A stretch of DNA of 64,000 nucleotides from Alphaproteobacteria bacterium (GCA_023898725.1 CP060236.1:186001-250000), one strand, 5' to 3'; shown: positions 1 through 7,823, counted from the first letter of the stretch. Notes: generated by a model from the sequence alone, not told the origin. Made by a program: numbers and translations.

Positions 1-447
1 CTTGGCAAAACCGCGATGAATCTTCCCAGGGGTTCCTCCATAACCAAATTTTGCAGCAGGAACTAGCTTCGCATCAATATCGGTAAAAAAATCAGAAAAG
101 CAATGACTTCCTCGGTAAGAGATGACTGTACCAAAATGGGCATTGTACGCGAGGGAACCCATTACATGCGCATCTTCTCGCAGGAGATGGCCCGTCGCCC
201 CCTTAAATGGATAAATAGTCCAGCGATCGGGGCCTTCTCCTGCTACCATGTAGCTAACGCTTCTCCCTTCTCCAAATCCTGCAATTTCATAGGAAGAAAG
301 GGTGGCTTTCACCACCGTTGAGATCTTTGCCGGGTGTACGTCAACAGCTTGCTCATACATACGCCGGGCCTCTGAGGCACAAAGTTTTTCACTACACCCC
401 AAAAAAATACAAACAAAGACTAAAGTCACACGTAAAAAAGGATACAT
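1..447 (-). CDS. Secreted class-3 lipase, N-terminal part (cut by window edge)
   Basis: The frame is open from an ATG at 447 to the window edge (149 codons). The start follows a GAGGGA Shine-Dalgarno 7 bases upstream. The N-terminus has a hydrophobic stretch ending in a lipobox-like FLGCS at residues 15-19, so it is exported and perhaps lipid-anchored. The core shows features of the lipase_3 alpha/beta-hydrolase family: the beta strand and oxyanion segment VISYRGS, followed about 30 residues later by IHRGF, matching the family's 'h-x-GF' before the nucleophile elbow. The catalytic GxSxG lies beyond the window. Family role is triacylglycerol or phospholipid hydrolysis; here an exported lipase/effector is inferred. 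It is the last gene of the minus-strand toxin region but has its own candidate promoter. Confidence 0.65.
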   Translation of the reverse strand, partial: MYPFLRVTLVFVCIFLGCSEKLCASEARRMYEQAVDVHPAKISTVVKATLSSYEIAGFGEGRSVSYMVAGEGPDRWTIYPFKGATGHLLREDAHVMGSLAYNAHFGTVISYRGSHCFSDFFTDIDAKLVPAAKFGYGGTPGKIHRGFAK

Positions 448-484
448 ACCAGGTCCCTCAATTAAAAATTGACTGTCATTGAAA

Positions 485-512
485 AATGTACATTGGTCGT
501 TGAGATTGTCAA
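485..512 (-). promoter_or_regulatory. Candidate sigma70 promoter of the lipase gene
   Basis: On the minus strand, TTGACA (512-507), a 16-base spacer, then TACATT (490-485). The -35 box is a perfect consensus and the -10 matches 4 of 6. It lies about 40 bases upstream of the lipase ATG, in an A+T-rich gap (448-643) that holds nothing else I recognise. Confidence 0.4.
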
Positions 513-643
513 TGTGGCAAATAAGGCACTCTTTTTTTCATAAAAAACCAGTATTTTCTTATTTTTTTATAAAATACTTACTCAATACCATAGAACCCAG
601 TAACGAAGTGATGTGAAAAAATATCGCCATACACAAATATTTA

Positions 644-948
644 GGCTCAGGATCTATTAAATCCACCATATAACGATGCAAGCGATGGTAATTGCGGCCT
701 TGAAGATGTCAGCCCTTCGGTCATAACGTGTTGCAATTCGCCTCCAATCTTTAAACTTGGCGAACATATTTTCAACTTTATGGCGTTGTTTATATAAGGT
801 TTTGTCATAAGATATGGGCTTTTTTCTGTTCTTTTTTGGTGGAATGCATGGCTCTATCCCTTTGGCTTTAAGGGCTTGTCTTAGCCAGCTTGCATCATAA
901 CCACGATCAGCAAGTAAGGCTTGGGCTTTTGGAAGCGTATCTATCAAA
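644..948 (-). mobile_element. Truncated IS427-type copy (one end of the element)
   Basis: These 305 bases match 6986-7290 of the complete element without any difference I could find. They begin with the same terminal inverted repeat, GGCTCAGGATCTATTAAAT, preceded by TA. The copy stops abruptly inside the transposase frame at 948 and continues directly into a duplicated toxin-tip segment (949-1078). Only one IS end remains, so this copy cannot move by itself. The identity points to a recent insertion followed by deletion or recombination. Confidence 0.85.
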
Positions 949-1112
949 CTCAAGGCTGAACCAGAACCGTGCAGCCCTCCCAAGTGATCATCTATGCGCA
1001 CTGGTTTCATATTCCACCATTTATGTGGACCTCCGTTTTGTTGTGGAATGATATGATGAGCTTGATATCTCTCCCCTACTTTTATAGTTCTCTTGTACAG
1101 AGAAGTCTTCAT
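657..1112 (-). pseudogene. Chimeric frame: HNH toxin tip joined to transposase C-terminus
   Basis: An open frame of 151 codons with two unrelated parts. Residues 12-54 (from VGERYQAHH to GSGSAL) repeat the AHH/HNH nuclease end of the toxin encoded at 3177-5294. Residues 56-151 (from LIDTLPKAQ to IVIWWI) are the C-terminal DDE part of the IS427-type transposase, with the second Asp (ADRGYD) and the Glu-containing KVENMFAKFKDWRR block. The fusion stays in frame only because the IS was cut there. The first 11 residues match neither parent. It is most likely a dead relic of a third toxin tip, broken by the IS, although it has an ATG and no internal stop. It lacks the toxin's last residues (RMLQAIGAE). 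Confidence 0.7.
949..1078 (-). repeat. Duplicated HNH toxin-tip segment (copy of 3205-3334)
   Basis: A 130-base stretch that I read as identical to 3205-3334, coding for the AHH/HNH end of the toxin. It is bounded on one side by the truncated IS and on the other by unrelated A+T-rich sequence. It shows that the nuclease tip was present at least twice at this locus. Confidence 0.85.
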
Positions 1113-1142
1113 TTAACATCATAGAATATTAATCTCCCACGC

Positions 1143-1658
1143 TTACTTCAGAAGATACAATTCATGTTGATTAGCAAGTATCTCGATCTGGTTAATCTCC
1201 TTTTCATTCTCAAAATATAAGTATGTTGAAATATCATTGTAGCCCGTCGAAAGAACACCTAACCCAGGAAACATAAAATCGTATCTTTCCTCTTCTCGTA
1301 AACTTGAGATAATTTTGGTCTTGAAGCTTCGGAGATCCCTTTCTTCTTGAAAAAACATATCATATGATTTAGAAGAGCTATCTTCTGTAAACACGAGGTA
1401 TGGCTTATCAAGCGCAAATAAGTCTGCATAAAAATTTGTGAATTTATTCTCGAGTTCAAGATATGACTCAAGAAAGTGATGGTTACTTTTCACCTGTCTA
1501 AACGCCATAAATAATTCCTGCTGATACTCTGTACCCGTCAACCAGTGGTCAAACCTATCTAATCTTCGTGTGGGAAGAGAAACACTCTCTACATCCGTTT
1601 CATTTTCTATCGACCGATAGACCCTACGGACAAAGTTTTCATGTTTTTTTCTATTCAT
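1143..1658 (-). CDS. Probable immunity protein of the orphan toxin-tip cassette
   Basis: A 171-residue acidic, soluble protein with no signal peptide and no membrane segment. The ATG at 1658 follows a G-rich AGGGGG about 16 bases upstream, so the ribosome site is not ideal. I do not recognise a family. It starts 24 bases after the stop of the tip cassette (1682-2407) and reads in the same direction. This is the usual toxin-then-immunity order, so the immunity role is inferred from position. Its base composition is A+T-rich, like the tip and unlike the G+C-rich linker before the tip. An unrelated regulator or a second effector cannot be excluded. Confidence 0.5.
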   Translation of the reverse strand: MNRKKHENFVRRVYRSIENETDVESVSLPTRRLDRFDHWLTGTEYQQELFMAFRQVKSNHHFLESYLELENKFTNFYADLFALDKPYLVFTEDSSSKSYDMFFQEERDLRSFKTKIISSLREEERYDFMFPGLGVLSTGYNDISTYLYFENEKEINQIEILANQHELYLLK

Positions 1659-1681
1659 ATAGCAAGACCCCCTGATCTTTT

Positions 1682-2407
1682 TTATTTAAATACTCTACCC
1701 TGCTTATCAAGAGTTGCTACGCAACGTAATTCTTTATCATATAGCTTCCAATAACTAGGTCCATGAGCCCCTGATCCAGAATGAACTGCACGATCACGCT
1801 GAATTGCATATCCTGTCTTCGGATCTTTAAAAAGAGGTGCTGCTCTTCTTTGAGATACTCTCACAGTCATTCTACCTAAGTCTATACGATCTCCATATTT
1901 CTTAAAGAGCTTAGCTGGTAAACGCCCAGCAACTGAAGCAGGCGTAGCAGCCAAATCACCGGCTCTTGCTGAAGTGAGAGTTTCACTGGGAACCACGGAA
2001 GGACGTGCGCCCTCCCCTGTTACTGCTCTTTCTATACGAGAAACAGTACCTTCGGCGGTTGTTGGAGCGACAGGCCTCCCGCCTGATCGCACGCCCGCGC
2101 TTCCAACACCACATCCCCCGCCAGAGGTCGCAACAGTTGCAGGAGCTGGACGGGCAGAACTGGCCGCTGCCGCGGGACGGGGGCCACCTCCCCCACCTGT
2201 GGCACGCATAAGGGTTCCCTCTCCCCCAGATACTGCCGCACGTGCAGCACCCATAGCGGCTGTCTCGTCGGCACCAACTGCCCGAGCAAAGACCGGTGGA
2301 AGCGGATGGGTATTCATGTTTACCGCACGGGTCGAAAGATTCAGATTTAATGCCTGAAGACCCTGAGAACCCTGTTGCGCCTCAATCATCAGAGCCGTGC
2401 GCGCCAA
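1682..2407 (-). pseudogene. Orphan polymorphic-toxin tip cassette (no N-terminus)
   Basis: A 241-codon frame beginning at a TTG, with no ATG and no ribosome site; an in-frame TGA lies just upstream (2449-2451). Residues 1-153 copy the Ala/Gly/Pro-rich linker of the full toxin at 3177-5294, including the block ending in SARAGDLA. Residues 154-241 are a different, 88-residue tip ending in AHGPSYWKLYDKELR and ATLDKQGR. That HGxSxWKLYDxxG...ATLD ending is typical of several small RNase-like tips of bacterial polymorphic toxins; the exact class is not assigned. Without the toxin N-terminus it is probably silent until recombination in the shared linker puts the tip on the full-length gene. The linker differs from the parent by small in-frame indels. 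Confidence 0.7.
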
Positions 2408-2458
2408 CCGTTGCGCCGCTAACCTACGGGTCAGATCGCGCTGAAGACTTGTTCAGCC

Positions 2459-2698
2459 TTATTTCTTGCCTGATTGAGCGCCTAAGATGATGGGTTTGTT
2501 TTTCGCGCGAGCTCGGGCCAGAATATCTTTAAGCTCCATATTCTCGCCATCTTTACTATGGTACATTTCGTGAAAAAGCATAGACTGGTAGTTTTCCAGC
2601 GCTTCCTCGTACTTTATTGATAAAGGTTGTTCTGTATATTGAACTGGTCTTCTATGATTTTCTCGAAGTAAGAAGGAGATTTGTGATAAAGGTTCCAA
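2459..2698 (-). CDS. Short hypothetical ORF between immunity gene and orphan cassette
   Basis: A 79-codon frame opening at a TTG inside the end of the SUKH gene, in a different frame; no good ribosome site is seen. The part outside the overlap is charged and looks protein-like (EALENYQSMLFHEMYHSKDGEN, then ELKDILARARAKNKP). A later ATG such as the one in GENMELKD, after GGCGAG, would give only about 26 residues. I do not recognise it. It could be a remnant of another tip or immunity gene lost from the cassette array, or a frame that is open by chance. Confidence 0.25.
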   Translation of the reverse strand: MEPLSQISFLLRENHRRPVQYTEQPLSIKYEEALENYQSMLFHEMYHSKDGENMELKDILARARAKNKPIILGAQSGKK

Positions 2699-3177
2699 AT
2701 GAACTTCTCGAATGAATCTTCTATTTTTATGTTATTAGACATATACCAAACTGCATTGGGGTTTTCTGAGTTTGGCTTTAGAACCAAATATCTTGAACCT
2801 TGAATAATATCAAAAAACGGAATGTCCCCTGGTTCAAACATATCGAGAATCGAGTCATCCATGTACATTCCATCGCACTCTATTGGGGTATCAGGTGGGG
2901 TATCTAAAGCCTCTATGATAGCATTATGAAAAGTTGCAACGACTTTAGGAGGAAGAATCATACTTGTATTATAATCTTCCAAATTACCGCCTTTTGACTC
3001 TCTAATTCGTCCGCCACTAAAGCTTTGATAAAACTCTCTAAGTTCCGATGGAAATTGATAGCCTATTTCCTCTTCTGCCTCTTTTAAATCTATTAAACGG
3101 GGCATAGATAAAAAATTCTTATGTACCGGTGTGGCAAATGGTTCATATCGAAATTTCATTAAATATTCGTATTTCAC
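2614..3177 (-). CDS. SMI1/KNR4 (SUKH) family immunity protein
   Basis: A 187-residue soluble protein. Residues 35-60 (ALK-type helix, then EEEIGYQFPSELREFYQSF and SGG) match the opening signature of the SUKH/SMI1-KNR4 fold, and IPFFDIIQGSRYLVL is the central strand region. SUKH proteins are the commonest immunity family of bacterial polymorphic toxins and bind many nuclease tips. The GTG start overlaps the toxin stop by one base (TAGTG), so translation is very probably coupled. From this I infer that it neutralises the AHH/HNH nuclease tip of the toxin upstream. The sequence is A+T-rich compared with the toxin body. Confidence 0.75.
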   Translation of the reverse strand: MKYEYLMKFRYEPFATPVHKNFLSMPRLIDLKEAEEEIGYQFPSELREFYQSFSGGRIRESKGGNLEDYNTSMILPPKVVATFHNAIIEALDTPPDTPIECDGMYMDDSILDMFEPGDIPFFDIIQGSRYLVLKPNSENPNAVWYMSNNIKIEDSFEKFIWNLYHKSPSYFEKIIEDQFNIQNNLYQ

Positions 3178-5294
3178 TATTCTGCTCCAATAGCCTGAAG
3201 CATTCTCAAGGCTGAACCAGAACCGTGCAGCCCTCCCAAGTGATCATCTATGCGCACTGGTTTCATATTCCACCATTTATGTGGACCTCCGTTTTGTTGT
3301 GGAATGATATGATGAGCTTGATATCTCTCCCCTATTTCACCTATTACATCCCCAGTTCTTCTAGAAAACACTCGTTCTCTATAAGTAGGCCAGAGATTTC
3401 CAGTTTCTCTTTCCCACTCAGATATCAGAGACTCTCTAAGCCCTCCAAACTTACTCGTATGAGTCGACTTTTCCGCTGCAGCTAATCGTGAAAAACGCTG
3501 TGTACGCAAGGCATGCTCCAGATGTGACTTCTGCTTTGTTGTAAATGATACGCCAGACATTCTTTCCATGTCACGCACATAATGAGCTGCTAAGACCGCA
3601 CGCCGCGAAATCCCGGTTTGCCCTGATGTGGCCAAATCCCCTGCCCGTGCGGAAGAAAGGGTTTCACTTGTCGGTGCAGTAGGGCCTGCCGCTCTTCCCG
3701 CGCGCGCTGAAGCACCACCTCCTGAAGCGGCACCAGTTGCAGGAGCTGGGCGGGCAGAACTGGCCGCTGCCGCGGGACGGGGGCCACCTCCCCCACCTGT
3801 GGCACGCATAAGGGTTCCCTCTCCCCCAGATACTGGCGCACGTGCAGCACCCCCCATAGCGGCTGTCTCGGCACCAACTGCCCGAGCAAAGACCGGTGGA
3901 AGCGGATGGGTATTCATGTTTACCGCACGGGTCGAAAGATTCAGATTTAACGCCTGAAGACCCTGAGAACCCTGTTGCGCCTCAATCATCAGAGCCGTGC
4001 GCGCCAACCGTTGCGCCGCTAACTCACGACTCAAGTTCCGGGCAAAACCCCGGGCCATGATACTGCGTCCCGTGCGCACCACAGAGCGGCTCACCGCTCC
4101 GGCACCTGCAGCAGCGGCACCAACCAAGCGCGGCGCCTGCCACGGAATTATCCATTGCCCCGCAACATCAACTGTATATCCCACATCTTGGGCCATAGCA
4201 GCAGGTACACCTGCTTCTAAAAGACCCCGGGCAAGAAGAACTCCTCCAGCATGCGAGACCCAGTGAACCCCCTCTCCTGCAGCAACCGCCGTATGCGTGA
4301 TCCCATCAACAAGGGTGCCCACAACGCCCAAGGGGCGCAGGTTATTAAAGTCATCCGCCCATTCAGAAACAAGACGCCCACGATCCCGTTGCGATAACCC
4401 TGCAAATGCCCCCTCGCCTTCGGTGGCGTTATAATCAGCCTCCCGTGCGCGCATATAGGCTTCAGGGCCCTCTTCATAGGTAGCAAGCATGTGCGTGCGA
4501 TAATAATCATGAGCATCGGTAAGGGCTTCAACTGTTGCAGGGATCAACGGCGAACCTTCCCCGATACGATCCCATACGTAGCGCCCGGCTACGCCAAACC
4601 CTCGTTCTACCGCGGCCCCGAGGGCAGGCATGGTTGATTCAACATCGCCGTCCGGTAAATATCCCAGGGGTTTGCGTGGAGCATCCTCGCTTAACGGCGG
4701 CGCTTCAGCCCCCGCCGAAGCATCCGCCACAAGTTCACCTGTTTCAGCATCAACGGCCACCGCGCGCCAAATACGCGCTTGTAAATGCTCCGCATCTATC
4801 GGGGAGAGTCCCGGCACCAGGGCGCCTGCCCGGGCGGCAGTGCGCGCATGAACATCTTGGCCAATAGCCAGAATATCTTCAACCGTTTGAATGGCCTCAG
4901 GGGGAAGACTACGCACAACCGCAGAGGGTGCAGCCGGTTCCCCTTGGACAGGTTTGGTATCTTTCGGCGGAGAGGCGGCGCGAATGCTTTTGTGTAGCGC
5001 ATCAGATTCGACGCGAGGAACAGCTGCCGCCTTAGCGTAATCAGGACTTTCGAAGGTACGCCGCGCCATAGCCGCTGCGCGGGCTTCTTGCAAGCGCCGT
5101 TCTTGGCGAGCTTGCACCTCAATGGCGTGCATGGCTTGTCCCGCCGGGGTTGATAAGCGATGGGCAACAGAGGCGAGCATCGCCGAAGAACTTGGCAGCG
5201 ACACGTCGTAGCGCATTGCCCGGGCAGGCGACATTGCCATAGCCGCATGACGCATCCGATCCATTTCGCCCGCGGCCATGCCAAGGGCACCCAT
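3177..5294 (-). CDS. Polymorphic toxin with C-terminal AHH/HNH nuclease tip
   Basis: A 705-residue protein from the first ATG. The frame is open upstream to a stop at 5523-5525, so the true start is uncertain. No signal peptide is seen. Residues 1-420 are Ala/Arg-rich and helical, with hydrophobic Ala/Gly/Val segments near 340-415. Residues 420-555 are a low-complexity Gly/Ala/Pro linker ending in SARAGDLA. Residues 556-705 are a charged tip ending in GERYQAHHIIPQQNGGP and a final HGSGS, an HNH/endonuclease-VII type metal-nuclease signature with the AHH histidines at 661-662. DNA cleavage is inferred from the motif. It is followed by an overlapping SUKH immunity gene. The linker is duplicated in the orphan cassette at 1682-2407. 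Base composition shifts from G+C-rich to A+T-rich at the tip, as expected of swappable ends. Confidence 0.75.
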   Translation of the reverse strand: MGALGMAAGEMDRMRHAAMAMSPARAMRYDVSLPSSSAMLASVAHRLSTPAGQAMHAIEVQARQERRLQEARAAAMARRTFESPDYAKAAAVPRVESDALHKSIRAASPPKDTKPVQGEPAAPSAVVRSLPPEAIQTVEDILAIGQDVHARTAARAGALVPGLSPIDAEHLQARIWRAVAVDAETGELVADASAGAEAPPLSEDAPRKPLGYLPDGDVESTMPALGAAVERGFGVAGRYVWDRIGEGSPLIPATVEALTDAHDYYRTHMLATYEEGPEAYMRAREADYNATEGEGAFAGLSQRDRGRLVSEWADDFNNLRPLGVVGTLVDGITHTAVAAGEGVHWVSHAGGVLLARGLLEAGVPAAMAQDVGYTVDVAGQWIIPWQAPRLVGAAAAGAGAVSRSVVRTGRSIMARGFARNLSRELAAQRLARTALMIEAQQGSQGLQALNLNLSTRAVNMNTHPLPPVFARAVGAETAAMGGAARAPVSGGEGTLMRATGGGGGPRPAAAASSARPAPATGAASGGGASARAGRAAGPTAPTSETLSSARAGDLATSGQTGISRRAVLAAHYVRDMERMSGVSFTTKQKSHLEHALRTQRFSRLAAAEKSTHTSKFGGLRESLISEWERETGNLWPTYRERVFSRRTGDVIGEIGERYQAHHIIPQQNGGPHKWWNMKPVRIDDHLGGLHGSGSALRMLQAIGAE
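3205..3334 (-). repeat. HNH tip segment duplicated at 949-1078
   Basis: This is the parent copy of the 130-base segment also found at 949-1078. It covers the codons of the AHH/HNH motif of the toxin. Confidence 0.85.
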
Positions 5295-5359
5295 ACCAAA
5301 CCCGAGCGGTCCCCGTCGGCCAAAATAAGGGCTTGGAATTGGAATCGGTGTAAGATCAA

Positions 5360-6565
5360 TTATGGTATTTGCCGCTGATACGGGTTGGAGTTTAACACTC
5401 CCGTGTGGGCAATCCTCTCCGGCTTTATACCACAGGGCGCGCCATCGTGACCATTGGGGAGCCTTCCATCCTCTGAACCAAAAGCAAATGTTCCTGCCAA
5501 CATATGGGATTGGCCCCCAATTTCAAGATACGGGGGCCGGGCAATGGCGAAGTTCACATGGCTGACACCCCCACTTCCGCGATGCTCACGTGTATCCCCC
5601 ATTTGCATAAGTTCTCGTGTCTCTGCATTTGCAAACATTGATCCTACCATTTTGATATGGCAGCTACTCATGTGGAGGAAACCTAAGCGAGAGAGAGGCT
5701 CAAAATAACCTGCCGGATTGAATGTTATGTTCACGCTGAGCCCTGAATCAATCTCGATATCAAGGTAGTTCAGATAAATGTGGCCCCCTTCGGGACCAAC
5801 CAAGATAAGGTCACCACTAATGTCCATACGACTCCCATTCGGGATGTGCGGGCGCAATTTAAAAGGCACACCTGCCACAGTTGCCGTTTGTTCTTCATCA
5901 GCGGGGATATAGTTCCCAAACACCGGATCAGTTTCACTTTCGATCCGGGTGGTATGGGCGTTCATGCGCCCGAAATCAAGGCAAAATGCGCGCGCCTTGA
6001 TCGTCAGATTATTGCGCCCTGTATCAACTTCACAACAGTTAATTTTATTCCGCCCCAAACGGCAATCATCTAACGCAAAATCCATTTCAGTGGTGCCGCG
6101 AATCGCATTAAAAATAAGGCGTCCATCTGGCGCGGTATCAACATCAATGACATAAACGGCCTCGCCATTATGGACAGCAACCTCTTCATGGGTAAATGCA
6201 TCTGTGGTTCCAAGAGAATGCAGAAGAACTTCAGGCCCATCAGCTGTTGCGGCCAAAAGATTATATCCGCCGCCCTCTGATGTACGCATCAATAAACGTG
6301 TATAGGCACTTCCAAGCGTATGTTCCGCAACCGCAACCGCGGGGGCGTCTTCGGGAGTAACGTAAACTCCGGCTAAAAACGCCTCAGCATCTTTAAATGC
6401 GGCAGAAGTCGAGAGAACCCGCAACCGATGATCCGGGTCAGGCCCATCAGAGGCGGTTAAAGGGAGAAGCCCAAGAAACGTAAGACCGACAAGTGCCCGG
6501 AATAATAAACGCCCGGTCAGTACGCGTGTGAGAAAAACCCTATAATCCCAAGAATGTTTATCCAT
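5360..6565 (-). CDS. Exported beta-rich protein at the head of the toxin operon
   Basis: A 401-residue protein. The ATG at 6565 follows TGAGGTATAGGT. Residues 8-38 form a basic then hydrophobic export signal (LLFRALVGLTFLGLLPLTA). The remainder alternates short beta-like stretches with Gly/Asn turns (for example DCRLGRNKINCCEVDTG, LTIKARAFCLDFG, ILVGPEGGHIYLNYLDIEI), which suggests a beta-helix or adhesin-like fold; no family is certain. It contains paired cysteines (CC near residue 178). It ends 66 bases before the first ATG of the toxin. The toxin frame, however, stays open for 163 bases into this gene. The two may therefore be separate coupled genes, or one protein joined by a -1 shift. 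It is probably the secretion or surface part of the toxin system. Confidence 0.5.
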   Translation of the reverse strand: MDKHSWDYRVFLTRVLTGRLLFRALVGLTFLGLLPLTASDGPDPDHRLRVLSTSAAFKDAEAFLAGVYVTPEDAPAVAVAEHTLGSAYTRLLMRTSEGGGYNLLAATADGPEVLLHSLGTTDAFTHEEVAVHNGEAVYVIDVDTAPDGRLIFNAIRGTTEMDFALDDCRLGRNKINCCEVDTGRNNLTIKARAFCLDFGRMNAHTTRIESETDPVFGNYIPADEEQTATVAGVPFKLRPHIPNGSRMDISGDLILVGPEGGHIYLNYLDIEIDSGLSVNITFNPAGYFEPLSRLGFLHMSSCHIKMVGSMFANAETRELMQMGDTREHRGSGGVSHVNFAIARPPYLEIGGQSHMLAGTFAFGSEDGRLPNGHDGAPCGIKPERIAHTGVLNSNPYQRQIP

Positions 6566-6985
6566 ACCTATACCTCAATGTATCATCCAATTACTGGCAG
6601 GTTAGAAAGAATTTGAACTATTCGTCAAATGAGTTTTACGAATGTGTCCAGGGGTACTTTTCCTCTAAATACGACAATGCCCTTATTTATATAGGTGCTT
6701 GCGACACAAACGTATTTTTGCATACTCATAAGTGAAAATTAACATACTCCATGAAGGATAAAGTTGGCGAAAAATTTAGAAGATGGTTTATACATACCCG
6801 TATAAGGCCTTTCCTAATCCACCAACACATCTACGGTTTGCAACTCTTAAAGCCGGATGAGGAGTGGTAGGCGCCCTCAGATACTCCAAATATTGTACAC
6901 CCTTAGAGCTCACTTGAGAAAGAACGGAAGATTTAGGTAATTAATTATGATGATAAAAAAAGAACATCATTGATAATGGAATCTA
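6566..6985. other. Intergenic region upstream of the toxin operon
   Basis: 420 bases, A+T-rich, with no frame I trust. It must hold the toxin operon promoter. A TTGACG at about 6626-6631 (minus strand) is a possible -35, but I see no good -10 at the right spacing. The IS427-type element borders it on the right. Confidence 0.4.
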
Positions 6986-6998
6986 GGCTCAGGATCTA

Positions 6999-7337
6999 TT
7001 AAATCCACCATATAACGATGCAAGCGATGGTAATTGCGGCCTTGAAGATGTCAGCCCTTCGGTCATAACGTGTTGCAATTCGCCTCCAATCTTTAAACTT
7101 GGCGAACATATTTTCAACTTTATGGCGTTGTTTATATAAGGTTTTGTCATAAGATATGGGCTTTTTTCTGTTCTTTTTTGGTGGAATGCATGGCTCTATC
7201 CCTTTGGCTTTAAGGGCTTGTCTTAGCCAGCTTGCATCATAACCACGATCAGCAAGTAAGGCTTGGGCTTTTGGAAGCGTATCTATCAAAGCTCTCGCAC
7301 CCTTATAATCACTGACTTGTCCTGCGCTAAGATGCAA
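6999..7337 (-). CDS. IS427-type transposase, second frame (DDE C-terminal part)
   Basis: 112 codons from the first ATG, but the frame is open further upstream to about 7435. It is probably expressed only as a fusion after frameshifting. It carries the second catalytic Asp in LLADRGYD and the Glu block KVENMFAKFKDWRR of the DDE fold, ending in a hydrophobic IVIWWI. With the first frame it makes a transposase of about 250 residues, the usual length. The upstream extension reads GDVARAIGGTKGGLNSKLHA, the conserved segment that joins the two halves in this group. Confidence 0.85.
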   Translation of the reverse strand: MHLSAGQVSDYKGARALIDTLPKAQALLADRGYDASWLRQALKAKGIEPCIPPKKNRKKPISYDKTLYKQRHKVENMFAKFKDWRRIATRYDRRADIFKAAITIACIVIWWI

Positions 7338-7384
7338 CGCAACGGGTTTGCCATCTTGATCGCATACAGCATGAAGCTTTGAGT

Positions 7385-7753
7385 TTAATCCACCTTTTGT
7401 TCCCCCGATAGCACGGGCAACATCCCCCCTTTTAACAGCGAGCTTGCTGTTCGATGGGCTTTCAAATGTGTGGCGTCAATTTGCAGATGCTCTGGCGCAC
7501 CACCTTCAGCGACCAGGTTAGCAAATATTTTATCAAATACGCCTAAGAGAGACCATCGACGAAAGCGGGTATAAAGGGTCTTATGAGGACCATAAACCTC
7601 CGGCACATCACGCCATTGTAAACCACGCTTTAAAACATGGATAGTCCCACTCACAACACGACGATCATCAACCCGAGGAACCCCATGAGGCAATGGAAAA
7701 TAGGGCTTGATCGCTTGAAATTGCTTCTCACTTAACCAAAGTATTTCACTCAT
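7385..7753 (-). CDS. IS427-type transposase, first frame (DUF4096 N-terminal part)
   Basis: 122 codons starting with MSEILWLSEKQFQAI. Family traits are the DNA-binding DUF4096 segment (VDDRRVVSGTIHVLKRGLQWRDVP, about residues 29-52) and the first catalytic Asp in IDATHLKAHRTA (about residues 93-104). After LLKGG the frame runs into unrelated residues and stops. The conserved sequence continues in the -1 frame at a run of four A and six G (minus strand, about 7425-7436), a suitable slippage site. This group normally makes its transposase by programmed -1 frameshifting. Confidence 0.85.
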   Translation of the reverse strand: MSEILWLSEKQFQAIKPYFPLPHGVPRVDDRRVVSGTIHVLKRGLQWRDVPEVYGPHKTLYTRFRRWSLLGVFDKIFANLVAEGGAPEHLQIDATHLKAHRTASSLLKGGMLPVLSGEQKVD

Positions 7754-7823
7754 AAAACGCTCCTTTTTTATAAGTGAAACATATTCTACTAATCTATTAA
7801 ATCAATTTAATAGATCCTGATCC

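Larger units (their letters stand above)
6986..7823 (-). mobile_element. Complete IS5-family (IS427-type) insertion sequence
   Basis: 838 bases bounded by 19-bp inverted repeats GGNTCAGGATCTATTAAAT (one mismatch, C/A at position 3). It is flanked on both sides by TA (6984-6985 and 7824-7825), the target duplication expected of the IS427 group. It holds two overlapping transposase frames. Its left 305 bases recur at 644-948. Confidence 0.9.

Noticed and set aside
1974..4867. Long open frames antisense to the toxin and orphan cassette (for example 1974-2357, 3628-3957, 4535-4867, plus strand)
   Set aside because: They are rich in Pro, Arg and Ala because the toxin linker is G+C-rich and Ala/Gly-coded; they have no ribosome sites and mirror the real frame.
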